Shown here: positions 35,795 through 43,040 of the stretch, piece after piece
How the letters are laid out: each line of letters opens with the position of its first letter
Numbering within the stretch: position 1 is the stretch's first letter
Source of the DNA: Roseateles depolymerans
GTDB taxonomy: Bacteria > Pseudomonadota > Gammaproteobacteria > Burkholderiales > Burkholderiaceae_C
Reading direction: 5' to 3'
DNA: 64,000 nucleotides
Assembly: GCF_003387155.1 (NCBI RefSeq)
Contig: NZ_QUMT01000001.1
Coordinates: 1,429,858 to 1,493,857, forward strand
Position numbers and translations under genes: made by a program
The notes under the pieces: model-generated
Seen by the model: only the letters and a program-made list of their open reading frames with translations
What the model was told of the DNA's origin: nothing
Databases searched by the model: none

Positions 35795-36478
35795 ATGCAA
35801 GCCTCGAACTTTCCCGCAGTGTTCCTGGCACTGCTCCTGCCCGCAACGGTCGCGTTCGCCGAATCGGCGCCGACCGGCGAGGGTGCGCCGTCCTCCCTGG
35901 ACGACCGCGTGGAGCTGAGCGGACACAGCCTGGCCGATCGCGTTCATGCCCAGCCGACTCGCCGGGTGAGCGTGACCCAAAGTGCGGCCGAACCCTTGGC
36001 CACGGCAAACCTGCCTGGTGCCACCGGCAGCTGGTACGGCCGCTCGCCCACAGCACGCCAGACCATGGTGTGGGGCCAGCCCTTTGCCGGTAACGGCCTG
36101 CGGGTGGGACTGGGTGTGGAGCAGCGCGGAGCGGCCATCGGCGGCGGGCTCTACCAGAACCCATACCGCGGGTGGCGGGCCGGTGCCGCCGGTGACTCCG
36201 GCGTGCTGGTCGGGCTGGCATTGCCGATGACGGCGCGCTCTCATGTCTTTGTCCAGACTCCGCTGGTGGAAGGCGAGCGGAGTGCCTATCAGGACCTGAA
36301 TCTCAACGGTGCTGAGTCTCAGGGCCGTCAGGTGCGGGTGGGCATGGTGTTCAGCAGCCGCAAAGCCTATGCGGACCTTCGCAAGGGCTTGCGCATGGAG
36401 CTGAGCGGGCAGTCGTCGCTGGCGGTGCGGCCGCGGGGCGGCGGCAAGGTGGCGGTGACGTTCCAGAAGATTTTCTGA
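35795..36478 (+). CDS. Exported protein of unknown function, possible small outer-membrane barrel
   Basis: A 227-residue protein with a clear signal peptide (MQASNFPAVFLALLLPATVAFA). The second half alternates polar and hydrophobic residues (LRVGLGVEQRGAAIGGGLYQ, VLVGLALPMTA, VRVGMVFSS) and the chain ends in VTFQKIF, with a terminal Phe as in outer-membrane barrels read by BamA. No family is recognised. GGGAG precedes ATG 35795. A terminator follows at 36587. Confidence 0.7.
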   Translation: MQASNFPAVFLALLLPATVAFAESAPTGEGAPSSLDDRVELSGHSLADRVHAQPTRRVSVTQSAAEPLATANLPGATGSWYGRSPTARQTMVWGQPFAGNGLRVGLGVEQRGAAIGGGLYQNPYRGWRAGAAGDSGVLVGLALPMTARSHVFVQTPLVEGERSAYQDLNLNGAESQGRQVRVGMVFSSRKAYADLRKGLRMELSGQSSLAVRPRGGGKVAVTFQKIF

Positions 36479-36507
36479 ATGGCCATGGCGCTCTGGTAGC
36501 GCCCGAG

Positions 36508-36561
36508 ATGGCCGGAATGGCCGGATTGGCCGAAATGGCAAAAATGGCTGGAACGGCGGCC
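36508..36561. repeat. Degenerate 9-bp tandem repeat (ATGGCCGGA)
   Basis: Five to six copies in a row with growing divergence, just after a stop codon and before the terminator at 36587. No function is visible. Confidence 0.6.
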
Positions 36562-36586
36562 CAAAGGTTTCAGCATCAGGCACACA

Positions 36587-36616
36587 AAACGGACTCTCGC
36601 GGGTCCGTTTTTTTTG
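36587..36616 (+). terminator. Rho-independent terminator
   Basis: AAACGGAC at 36587-36594 pairs with GTCCGTTT at 36603-36610 and is followed by a run of T. Confidence 0.88.
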
Positions 36617-36751
36617 GCCGCTTGCACCGGCATCCGTGCGTCTGAGCCCATTCTGGCTGGCGAGCTTCATCAGTGTGAAGCGGAGCTTTGCGCCGACCGC
36701 TTTCATGCATCAGGCGGTGACGCTAGCATTCAGGCGACTCCAGGAGTCCTT

Positions 36752-37318
36752 ATGCCAGCACTCCCGCATTTCTTCGACGGTCCAGAGAGTCTTCGAGCCT
36801 GGTTCGCGGCCCACGGTGCGTCAGCCAGTGAACTCATCGTCGGGTTTGTGAAAACCCATACCGGCAGGGCGCCCTTGACCTGGCCCCAGTCCGTGGATGA
36901 GGCGCTTTGTTTCGGATGGATCGATGGGGTGCGCACCCGTATCGACGCCGACCACTACAAGATCCGCTTCACACCAAGGAAGCCCCATTCACATTGGAGT
37001 GCCGTCAACATCCGGCGGGTGGAGGAACTCGCAGCGCTGGGGCGGATGACGGAAGCGGGCTGGTTGGCGTTCTCAAAACGCGAGGAAGCGCGATCCCGTC
37101 AGGCGTCCTACGAGCAGCAGGAGTTTCCGGAACTGTCCGCTCAAGAAAAGTCTGTGTTTCAGCGCCATGCGGCGGCGTGGACCTTCTATGAGCAATTGCC
37201 GCCCAGCTATCGTCGTAAGGTGAATTGGCTGATCATCAGCGCGAAACGCGCAGAGACACGTCAAAAGCGTTTTGATGCGCTGGTGGCGGCCTGTGCCGCG
37301 GGTCGGCGCGATCATTGA
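36752..37318 (+). CDS. YdeI/OmpD-associated family protein
   Basis: A 188-residue cytosolic protein. FFDGPESLRAWFAAHGASASELIVGF, LTWPQSVDEALCFGWIDGVR, RFTPRKPHSHWSAVNIRRV and the C-terminal WLISAKRAETRQKRFD-like block identify the YdeI/OmpD-associated family. Members have been linked to peptide resistance and envelope stress, but the biochemical role is not known. ATG 36752 follows AGGAG. The base composition is slightly lower in GC than neighbours. It is convergent with the CX10C-repeat gene. Confidence 0.88.
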   Translation: MPALPHFFDGPESLRAWFAAHGASASELIVGFVKTHTGRAPLTWPQSVDEALCFGWIDGVRTRIDADHYKIRFTPRKPHSHWSAVNIRRVEELAALGRMTEAGWLAFSKREEARSRQASYEQQEFPELSAQEKSVFQRHAAAWTFYEQLPPSYRRKVNWLIISAKRAETRQKRFDALVAACAAGRRDH

Positions 37319-37378
37319 GCGCTTGGCCTGGCGCGGATCCTCTGGATCACCGCGCCTGCGCAGAACGTCAACGACCAA

Positions 37379-37398
37379 AGGCGCTCCGAGGAGCGCCT
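37379..37398 (-). terminator. Hairpin between convergent genes (weak terminator)
   Basis: AGGCGCTCC and GGAGCGCCT form a 9-bp stem with a 2-base loop. On the minus strand TTTGG follows, so it could end transcription of the CX10C-repeat gene, but the T run is poor. Confidence 0.45.
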
Positions 37399-37431
37399 GA
37401 ACAGGTCGGCAATGTCTGCAAGGTCGGCCCG

Positions 37432-37478
37432 ACCGGGGAAACGGGACTGTTGTTCGTGTTCTAGCCCGTTTCGCCGGT
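37432..37478. other. Long inverted repeat, 14-bp stem and 19-base loop
   Basis: Arms 37432-37445 and 37465-37478 pair at 13 of 14 positions. It lies in the space between convergent genes, next to the hairpin at 37379. No gene or T run goes with it. Confidence 0.5.
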
Positions 37479-37542
37479 GTGCCTGCAGGTGGTTGCTGAA
37501 GCTCAGCGTCCACCCCCCACTGGGGTGTTCACAACAAGGGAA

Positions 37543-38088
37543 TCAACGCTGGCTGTAACGAGCCTTGGCGGAGTTCATGCAGACGTCCTTGGCGTCACCG
37601 GCCAGGGTGCCGCACTTTTCGGAGGCCAGCTTGTAGTCGGCCTTGACGCGCGCTTCTTCAGCGTCGTCCACGGCTTCCGCCACCTTCTTGTTCATCTTCA
37701 GGTCGGCCTTGGACTTTTCATAGGCAGTCTTGGCTTCGCGGTTGCAGACGTCCTTGGCATCGCCAGAGCGGTCGTCGCAGCGTTCCTTGGCCACGTCGTA
37801 ACGGGCTTCGTAGCGGGCTTCCATCAGCTTGGCCTCGTCCTTGCTGCTACCGGAGTAGTTGTATTCCAGCTGGGCGAGTGCAACCTTCTCGCGGCCCTTG
37901 GCTTCTTCGACGCAGATGTCCTTGGCATTGCCGGACAGCTTGTCGCAGGCTTCCTTGTCCGCCTTGTAGGTCTTCTTGATGTCATCCTTGGCACCGTCGT
38001 AGACCGACTTGGAGAAATTGGCCGCCTGGGCCATGCCACAGCACATGGCGGCGGCAGCAAACAGGGCAGTGAGGGTGGGCTTGTTCAT
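37543..38088 (-). CDS. Periplasmic protein with three CX10C repeats (unknown)
   Basis: A 181-residue protein. The signal peptide MNKPTLTALFAAAAMCCGMAQA is followed by a Lys/Asp/Ala-rich, helical body holding three copies of a motif: CDKLSGNAKDIC, CDDRSGDAKDVC and CGTLAGDAKDVC, each followed by a basic Ala/Lys helix. The two Cys of each copy are 10 residues apart and could form a disulphide in the periplasm. Similar proteins occur in Burkholderiales but no function is known to me. It is just downstream of the DUF1328 gene on the same strand, so both may be induced together by stress. Confidence 0.8.
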   Translation of the reverse strand: MNKPTLTALFAAAAMCCGMAQAANFSKSVYDGAKDDIKKTYKADKEACDKLSGNAKDICVEEAKGREKVALAQLEYNYSGSSKDEAKLMEARYEARYDVAKERCDDRSGDAKDVCNREAKTAYEKSKADLKMNKKVAEAVDDAEEARVKADYKLASEKCGTLAGDAKDVCMNSAKARYSQR

Positions 38089-38168
38089 GGTTGTCCTATC
38101 CGTGTTGTTGTGAAACTTTGGGACGGTCGGGCGGCACCCCGAGGGATACCGGACCGACGGTCAGTTCG

Positions 38169-38330
38169 TTATTTCCTGAGCAGGCTCATCACGAAGGTCG
38201 CGACGGCCATGATCACGAAGACGAAGAAAAGAATCTTCGCAATGCTGGCTGCACCGGCGGCGATACCGCCAAAACCGAACAGTGCAGCGATCAGGGCAAT
38301 GACGAAGAAGACGACGGCGTAGTGCAGCAT
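38169..38330 (-). CDS. DUF1328 (YtjA-type) small membrane protein
   Basis: A 53-residue protein read from ATG 38328-38330 with AGGAG 8 bases before it. It starts [20 protein letters not shown], continues [14 protein letters not shown] and ends with FVMSLLRK, giving two membrane helices joined by a Gly-rich turn. This is the DUF1328/YtjA family, known as small membrane proteins induced in stationary phase or envelope stress in several proteobacteria. The CX10C-repeat gene begins 80 bases downstream. Confidence 0.92.
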   Translation of the reverse strand: MLHYAVVFFVIALIAALFGFGGIAAGAASIAKILFFVFVIMAVATFVMSLLRK

Positions 38331-38808
38331 CTGGGATCTCCTGGTGCGGCTCCGTGCCGCGATGGAATGAACTGTAGGGACTGGGCCGTTCCCTGCGGGC
38401 AGGTGTGAACCGCAAATGAACGTCGGCGGGGGAGGCGGTGCGTTGTAGGAGGGGGCCTACCTTCTGGGGGGACAAGGGGAGGGGACAGCTGCCCATGCGC
38501 AAGTGACGCGTCCACCGACGGGTGCTGCGCGTGGCTTCAAGAGATGGATTTGTCTATGCCGCCGGAGGGCGTTGTCGCATGGGAATGCCGCAGCGAAATG
38601 GCATTCAAAGGCCATATGTCGCTCGACCGACGCTCCCTAAAGTTCGCACGCATGTCGCTCGAGGCCGCAGGGCTTAACGGGCGATTCGGAGCAGCACTGC
38701 CGAGTGCGGTGGTCAGTCGCGCGGGGCCTTGGAGAGCCAAGGCGATGCCGTGCGGACGATGTCGCGTGGTGCGTGCTCTGGATGGTTGCAACCCTCTGAG
38801 CGCGAGCC
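38331..38808. other. Intergenic region, no supported gene
   Basis: 478 bases between the DUF1328 gene and the start of the exoprotein remnant. Two short open frames (84 and 90 residues) overlap on opposite strands, but neither has a ribosome site or family features. It marks the boundary of the accessory island; promoters for both sides must lie here. Confidence 0.5.
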
Positions 38809-39747
38809 ATGAATAGACTTCAATTCCGGATTGTTTTCAACAAGCGGCACGGCCAGTTCATGACGGCGGCGGAGACGGTGCGAGGCCAAGGAAAGTCCAA
38901 GGGCGAGCGGCGAGGCCCCGCGAGAAGACGGCTACGGGCTGGCGCATTGCAAGGCATGACAGGAGACGATTGCCGTTCCGCAAGCAAGCCTCCGTTGCTG
39001 ATTCCGGTCGCGGCCGGATTGGCCCTGGCAGCAGTGGCGACGGTCCTGATCGTTTCAGCGGGGGGAGCCCAGGCCGGTACACCGCTGCAAGCCGCGGCTT
39101 CAGCGGTGGAGCCGTCCCTTCGGTCTTCGGTCTCGCCAAAGGTTGCGCCGGTCGGCTCGCATTCACGCATCGTTGCTGACCCGTTCGCTCCCGGCTCTCA
39201 GCGGCCGACGATGTTGACCGCACCGAATGGCACGACGCTGGTGAACGTCCAGACCCCCAGTGCGGCGGGGGTGTCCCGCAATACCTACAGCCAGTTCAAT
39301 GTCGGCGCCACAGGCGTCATTCTCAACAACTCACGGACGGACACGAGCACCCAATTGGGAGGCTGGCTGCAGGGCAATCCTTGGCTGGGAAGGGGCAAGG
39401 CGCAGGTCATCCTCAACGAGGTCAACAGCAGCGCGCCCAGCCAGCTCCGTGGCGATGTGGAGGTGGCGGGGCGTCGTGCGGAGGTAGTCATTGCGAACCT
39501 CTATGCGCAGCGGTCGGATGCGGAGGCTTCGGAAAGCTGGACATCCAACCAAACCATGAGTGCCGTGAAGCAAGTGGGAGATGTCCCACCAGTTGCCAGC
39601 CGCGCCGATGAAGCAAAACTTCATCAGTCGGCGGTAAACGGAGTCAAGATTGAGCTTATAAAGGTCCGCAACAACGTGATTGCTGCGTACCCCTGTGGTC
39701 GAGGCTGCACATCTCCCACAGATTTTGCGGGGCAACAACATGTTTGA
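38809..39747 (+). CDS. Two-partner-secretion exoprotein (CdiA/FhaB-like) with internal deletion
   Basis: A 312-residue remnant. The start MNRLQFRIVFNKRHGQFM is the extended signal peptide region of type V exoproteins; a hydrophobic signal follows at about 62-88 with cleavage near AQA. The TPS domain shows NGTTLVNVQTPSAAGVS, YSQFNVGATGVILNNS, LGGWLQGNPWLGRG and ILNEVNSSAPSQLRGDVEVAG, and breaks off after RRAEVVIAN, where intact proteins go on for thousands of residues. Here 89 unrelated residues follow and end 8 bases inside the next gene. So the filament and most of the C-terminus were deleted, leaving the last piece of a toxin tip. No TpsB/CdiB gene is present. Confidence 0.8.
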   Translation: MNRLQFRIVFNKRHGQFMTAAETVRGQGKSKGERRGPARRRLRAGALQGMTGDDCRSASKPPLLIPVAAGLALAAVATVLIVSAGGAQAGTPLQAAASAVEPSLRSSVSPKVAPVGSHSRIVADPFAPGSQRPTMLTAPNGTTLVNVQTPSAAGVSRNTYSQFNVGATGVILNNSRTDTSTQLGGWLQGNPWLGRGKAQVILNEVNSSAPSQLRGDVEVAGRRAEVVIANLYAQRSDAEASESWTSNQTMSAVKQVGDVPPVASRADEAKLHQSAVNGVKIELIKVRNNVIAAYPCGRGCTSPTDFAGQQHV

Positions 39748-40153
39748 AAAGTATTCTGAATACCTAAGTGGGGATTTTTCAGCTGATTATTGGTCAGATG
39801 AAGGAATTAGTTGCGCCACTACTTTCTTGAATAAGTTCGAAGATTCAGACTGGGCTTCACTTAAGAGCGTAGTTCAATATAAGCCGATTCCGTGGGTGAT
39901 TCGTTGTGCGGAAACGCTTGGCGATGTTGAGGGAGTTAGTTCATTTGATGTACTACTTGAACTGACTGCCGTGGAAAACGACGAGGTAAAGATATCTGCC
40001 CTTGATTCAATTAACAGTCGTCTGTCTTTGGGTTTCGCTGTAGGCGAAAGTCTTGACAGAATACGATCCGCCCTCAAAGCAGCTAGGAGTTCGGCTGGTC
40101 CCGTAGCTTCTATTATGTTGGATTTGATGGAAAAGAGGTTGAGTCAGGGTTGA
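39740..40153 (+). CDS. Probable immunity protein (HEAT-like), first of island
   Basis: A 137-residue helical, acidic, cytosolic protein starting MFEKYSEYLSG. SFDVLLELTAVENDEVKISALDS and RIRSALKAARSSAGPVAS look like short HEAT-type helix pairs. The ATG overlaps the last codons of the exoprotein remnant, which is the usual position of a CdiI immunity gene. Base composition is clearly AT-richer than the flanking chromosome, as for most cdiI genes. The toxin it would block is lost or reduced to the short tail upstream. The family name is not certain. Confidence 0.65.
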   Translation: MFEKYSEYLSGDFSADYWSDEGISCATTFLNKFEDSDWASLKSVVQYKPIPWVIRCAETLGDVEGVSSFDVLLELTAVENDEVKISALDSINSRLSLGFAVGESLDRIRSALKAARSSAGPVASIMLDLMEKRLSQG

Positions 40154-40154
40154 G

Positions 40155-40524
40155 GTAAAGGCACCGCCCCAATGCCTAACTTTCAAAAAAGATGAATTTT
40201 CAGCGCGAGGCAAAGCAGACTACGAGCTTCCCGAAGCAGACTTCAGCAACCGTCCCAGCGGACTCAATGAAACTACCCCAATTAAGATTAATTTGGCAAA
40301 CCGCCAACGACAGTAACCTAGCGACTCATCTGTCAACCGGAGGTCCCAGCAATAAAAGCGTATACGGAGCGCATGCGGAAGCTGCTTTTCAAGCTGAGCT
40401 AAAGGCCATTGGGGCTTCGGAAGTGAACGCGGCGGTAGGGATCAATGGAGTACCCTTTCGCGTTCTTGTTTCATTGGATGGTTCCGGAGATGTTATGGGA
40501 ACTTATTCACATCCAGGACAGTGA
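40155..40524 (+). pseudogene. Fragment of a toxin C-terminus, frame-broken
   Basis: Two reading frames together look like one protein segment. From 40155 a frame without its own start reads ...FKKDEFSARGKADYELPEA... up to a stop near 40313. A second frame, open to 40524, reads GGPSNKSVYGAHAEAAFQAE and later VSLDGSGDVMGTYSHPGQ. A shift near 40300-40313 explains the break. The end lies 4 bases before the next gene, as a toxin tip does before its immunity gene. The toxin class is not recognised. A start at ATG 40192 in the second frame is possible but less natural. Confidence 0.5.
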
Positions 40525-40528
40525 GCTA

Positions 40529-40996
40529 ATGAAAGCATCATACCTGTTATCGCCAAAGTTTCCATTTGCTGAACATGCGGCATTTGCATTATCTGCCACG
40601 CTTGTCATTGGAGGTAGCGAAGGCTATTTCCGACCCGGAAAAGTTTTGATCCACATGACAGACCTAATAACTAAAGGCATAACCTTTGATTCGCAGCAAT
40701 ATACGGAACTGGGTAAATGGGGCAACCGCTCGGACAACATAAACTCAATCGAAGAAATTTCGGACGAATGCTATTTCGCTTGGGTTGATCAGAATTTCTG
40801 GAATTATGAGCCAAGCTTAAAGATATATACAAAGCCGCAGTTTATGATTTTATTTGAAGATTGCTGCCGAAATTTCATGGCATTAAATCCAGACCGAGCG
40901 GATGAATTTGCACAGGCTCTTTCTGTTAATGGGATGTCTCTGCTGGCAAAACCCGAAAAAGCCTGGCGCTATTTATCGTCTAAAAATTGGGGATAG
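40529..40996 (+). CDS. Probable immunity protein to the adjacent toxin fragment
   Basis: A 155-residue cytosolic protein starting MKASYLLSPKFPFAEHAAFA, rich in aromatic residues (FAWVDQNFWNYEPSLKIYTK) and ending AWRYLSSKNWG. AGGA lies upstream of ATG 40529, and the toxin fragment stops 4 bases before it. AT-rich codon use agrees with an acquired immunity cassette. No family is recognised; the call rests on position. The barstar gene starts 4 bases after its stop, so the two are probably coupled. Confidence 0.55.
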   Translation: MKASYLLSPKFPFAEHAAFALSATLVIGGSEGYFRPGKVLIHMTDLITKGITFDSQQYTELGKWGNRSDNINSIEEISDECYFAWVDQNFWNYEPSLKIYTKPQFMILFEDCCRNFMALNPDRADEFAQALSVNGMSLLAKPEKAWRYLSSKNWG

Positions 40997-41000
40997 CAAA

Positions 41001-41285
41001 GTGCACTTAATTATTGACGGTTCAATTATTGAGTCAGAAGAAGATTTGCACAATGCAATTGCAGACGGGCTTAATTTGCCGAGCTGGTATGGGAAAAACA
41101 TAGATGCGTTATGGGACGCATTGACCGGCATGGTTGGGCGACCTCTGAAGATCACTTGGATCAACGCTGATCAATCGAAGAGAAGGCTGCCAAGATTTGA
41201 GAAATATCTTTCTCTACTCCAGGAAGTTGCTGAACAAGATAGGCAGCTTAAGAGGCCGGATTTTCTTAAGCTGGAAATTCGATAG
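41001..41285 (+). CDS. Barstar-family ribonuclease inhibitor (orphan immunity protein)
   Basis: A 94-residue protein from GTG 41001, with GGGG upstream. LPSWYGKNIDALWDALTG matches the barstar core (Tyr, two Asp and Trp that fill the barnase active site), after HLIIDGSIIESEEDLHNAIA and before RPLKITWINADQSKRR. Barstar proteins bind and block barnase-type RNases. No barnase-like toxin frame is visible in the island, so this is an orphan immunity gene, perhaps guarding against toxins of sister strains. Confidence 0.88.
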   Translation: MHLIIDGSIIESEEDLHNAIADGLNLPSWYGKNIDALWDALTGMVGRPLKITWINADQSKRRLPRFEKYLSLLQEVAEQDRQLKRPDFLKLEIR

Positions 41286-41370
41286 TTACGCTCTTATTCG
41301 CGTTGGGCATGTTGACTGACTTGAAACCGGCCGCGGCTGCACGGAACGCGGAAGGCTTGGACCAGCCTGG

Positions 41371-41982
41371 ATGCTGTGGCGTAATATTTATGATGGCAAA
41401 CCAATGAGTTTCAGTTTCTTTTATTTTGGCTGCGATACCTTGACATCAATATTGGTGTGCAACGGAGGGCGGGGTGCCTGGAGACGTTGGTCTCTGATGG
41501 ACCATGAGGGTCCGTTCTTCAGATTGGAGTATCTTGGATACCCGAAAAAGCGTTGTGTCTATCTCCCTCCGGATCTGCTAGAGATGCTCTACGAGAGGTT
41601 TGCCGCTGCAAATCCTAGTGGGGCGTTCTTGCACTCTGATTTCTCGGAAGGAGAGGATATCGCTCTAGAGCGCTATGGCGAGGAGAAGGTGGATGAGCTT
41701 TATAATCAAAGAAAAATTTTGTTCAGTGTGAATATGGACCTTTATGGTGAAGGCTATCCAAACATGCGTCAATATTTGCCTGAATTGTTTGAACCTGCCG
41801 TGATAGAGCGTTTGGCAAGAGATCCTTGGCTTGACTTCGATTTATTTGCAAAAGCTCAGGCATTGGGGGTGGAAAAAGGCGGTATTTCGCCAAATTTATG
41901 GGTAGATAGGGCCGCTCGATGGTCGCCCGAATGGCGTGAATATTGCGATAGGCTTCCGAAAATTGGTAAGTCCATTCGCTGA
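41371..41982 (+). CDS. Orphan protein of accessory island, putative immunity protein
   Basis: A 203-residue soluble protein. FSFFYFGCDTLTSILVCNGG, then a basic/aromatic stretch (GPFFRLEYLGYPKKRCVYLP) and a long acidic helical end (RYGEEKVDELYNQRK). No family is recognised. ATG 41371 lies in a short GC-rich patch that may belong to a lost toxin fragment, so ATG 41404 (MSFSFFYF) could be the true start; neither has a good ribosome site. AT-rich composition and position in the series suggest an immunity gene. Confidence 0.5.
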   Translation: MLWRNIYDGKPMSFSFFYFGCDTLTSILVCNGGRGAWRRWSLMDHEGPFFRLEYLGYPKKRCVYLPPDLLEMLYERFAAANPSGAFLHSDFSEGEDIALERYGEEKVDELYNQRKILFSVNMDLYGEGYPNMRQYLPELFEPAVIERLARDPWLDFDLFAKAQALGVEKGGISPNLWVDRAARWSPEWREYCDRLPKIGKSIR

Positions 41983-42031
41983 ATTGCCCTTCTGATATCA
42001 GGGTTTGGTGGCGCACCATTGCTCAACCGTG

Positions 42032-42397
42032 ATGAATTTCAATGGTTTTGTTTGTCCCGACTGCGGTCATGAATTGGTTTCAAAAACCGAGCTGAGGGTT
42101 TCAGGTTTATTTTGCAGTCATTGTGAATGGTCGGTGGTAACGACCTATTTTCCTGAAACGCTCAAAGATTGCACAAAATACAAGATTTGGGTCGAAAGCG
42201 CGGACTTTAAAAACGAGAGTCAGCTCAGAGTTGTGGCCAAGCTGCGTGGAATCAACTTATTGGCAGCGCGCGATTTACTCAAAAGGCAAGAGCGCTTTTT
42301 TGTCGCTGAGGGGTTTGCACAAGAAGTGTTGACAATCCAGGCAGATTTGCTAAGTGCACAAGTAAAAATATCAATTGAGCCGCCATTTCCATGGTAA
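42032..42397 (+). CDS. Zinc-ribbon protein of accessory island
   Basis: A 121-residue protein. CPDCGHEL and, 20 residues on, CSHCEW form a four-Cys zinc ribbon at the N-terminus. The second half has VWVES-like strand and KLRGINLLAARDLLKRQERFF helix, resembling the C-terminal fold of ribosomal L7/L12-type domains found in some immunity-like proteins. ATG 42032 was taken; an in-frame TTG at 42005 and GTG at 42029 also exist. Function is unknown. Confidence 0.55.
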   Translation: MNFNGFVCPDCGHELVSKTELRVSGLFCSHCEWSVVTTYFPETLKDCTKYKIWVESADFKNESQLRVVAKLRGINLLAARDLLKRQERFFVAEGFAQEVLTIQADLLSAQVKISIEPPFPW

Positions 42398-42486
42398 ATA
42401 AGGTTCATCAGGTCGCAGAGTTACTTCATTCCGTTCTCAAATCTCCCACGACTGGACGAAGCCGGCGCTATTTCCGGAATGGCTAA
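42391..42486 (+). other. 31-codon open frame, possible toxin-tip fragment
   Basis: An ATG overlapping the stop of the zinc-ribbon gene (ATGGTAA) opens a short frame that ends TTGRSRRYFRNG, basic like the tip of a nuclease toxin, 18 bases before the next gene. It may be a small coupled peptide or a relic. Weak evidence. Confidence 0.25.
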
Positions 42487-42504
42487 ACCAAAAGGTTTGA
42501 AGTT

Positions 42505-42864
42505 ATGAATATTATTCTATTGCCGCCAGGAGATTTAACTGCGAAAAATATGCTTCGGCAGTCTGATATCCCTTGTATTTCAATGGTTTCGGACACGTTT
42601 GAAATAGTGTTCGTGTCTCCACTGCCGGCCATGGTGGGTGAGGTTACGGGATGGGACAGGAAATTATTATCGGCTCGCGCGCCAGCGGGTGGGGGAGGGA
42701 AATATACACATCATCGCCCTTCTCTGATTTGCTTAGAGGCACTGGCGGACGGGCTTTTTAAGATCGTCAGCTTGAAGATGTTTTACGAATCCTTTGGTTG
42801 GCTGAAAATCCTGGAGGGCGGCGAATACGCAAAGCCCGGTCCCATTTGGGATGAAGACGTGTAA
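42505..42864 (+). CDS. Small orphan protein at end of accessory island
   Basis: A 119-residue soluble protein starting MNIILLPPGDLTAKNML, with a Gly-rich loop (APAGGGGKYTHHRP) and a hydrophobic helix (LKMFYESFGWLKIL), ending GPIWDEDV. No family is recognised. AT-rich like the genes before it; the last plus-strand gene before normal GC-rich sequence returns. By position it may be another immunity gene. Confidence 0.5.
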   Translation: MNIILLPPGDLTAKNMLRQSDIPCISMVSDTFEIVFVSPLPAMVGEVTGWDRKLLSARAPAGGGGKYTHHRPSLICLEALADGLFKIVSLKMFYESFGWLKILEGGEYAKPGPIWDEDV

Positions 42865-42976
42865 GTCCAAGTGCGATGTATACGCCCAATCTGGTTTGAA
42901 GCACTTGACCACTCGTTCCCGGACAATCGGCGAGCACTACATAGGCAAATCATCGGCCGCGCACACCGCGCGCCAA

Positions 42977-43002
42977 TGAAAAAAGCGCCCGAAGGCGCTT
43001 TC
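42977..43002 (-). terminator. Rho-independent terminator of the propeller-amidohydrolase gene
   Basis: On the minus strand an 8-bp stem (AAAGCGCC with GGCGCTTT) around a TTCG tetraloop is followed by six T. It ends transcription of the gene at 43041. Confidence 0.9.
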
Positions 43003-43040
43003 GTCTCCCCAGCAGCGAGGCCCATCAGCCCCGCCCCCAG

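Noticed and set aside
38537-38816. Two overlapping short frames (84 and 90 codons) before the exoprotein remnant
   Set aside because: No ribosome sites, no family features, and they exclude each other.
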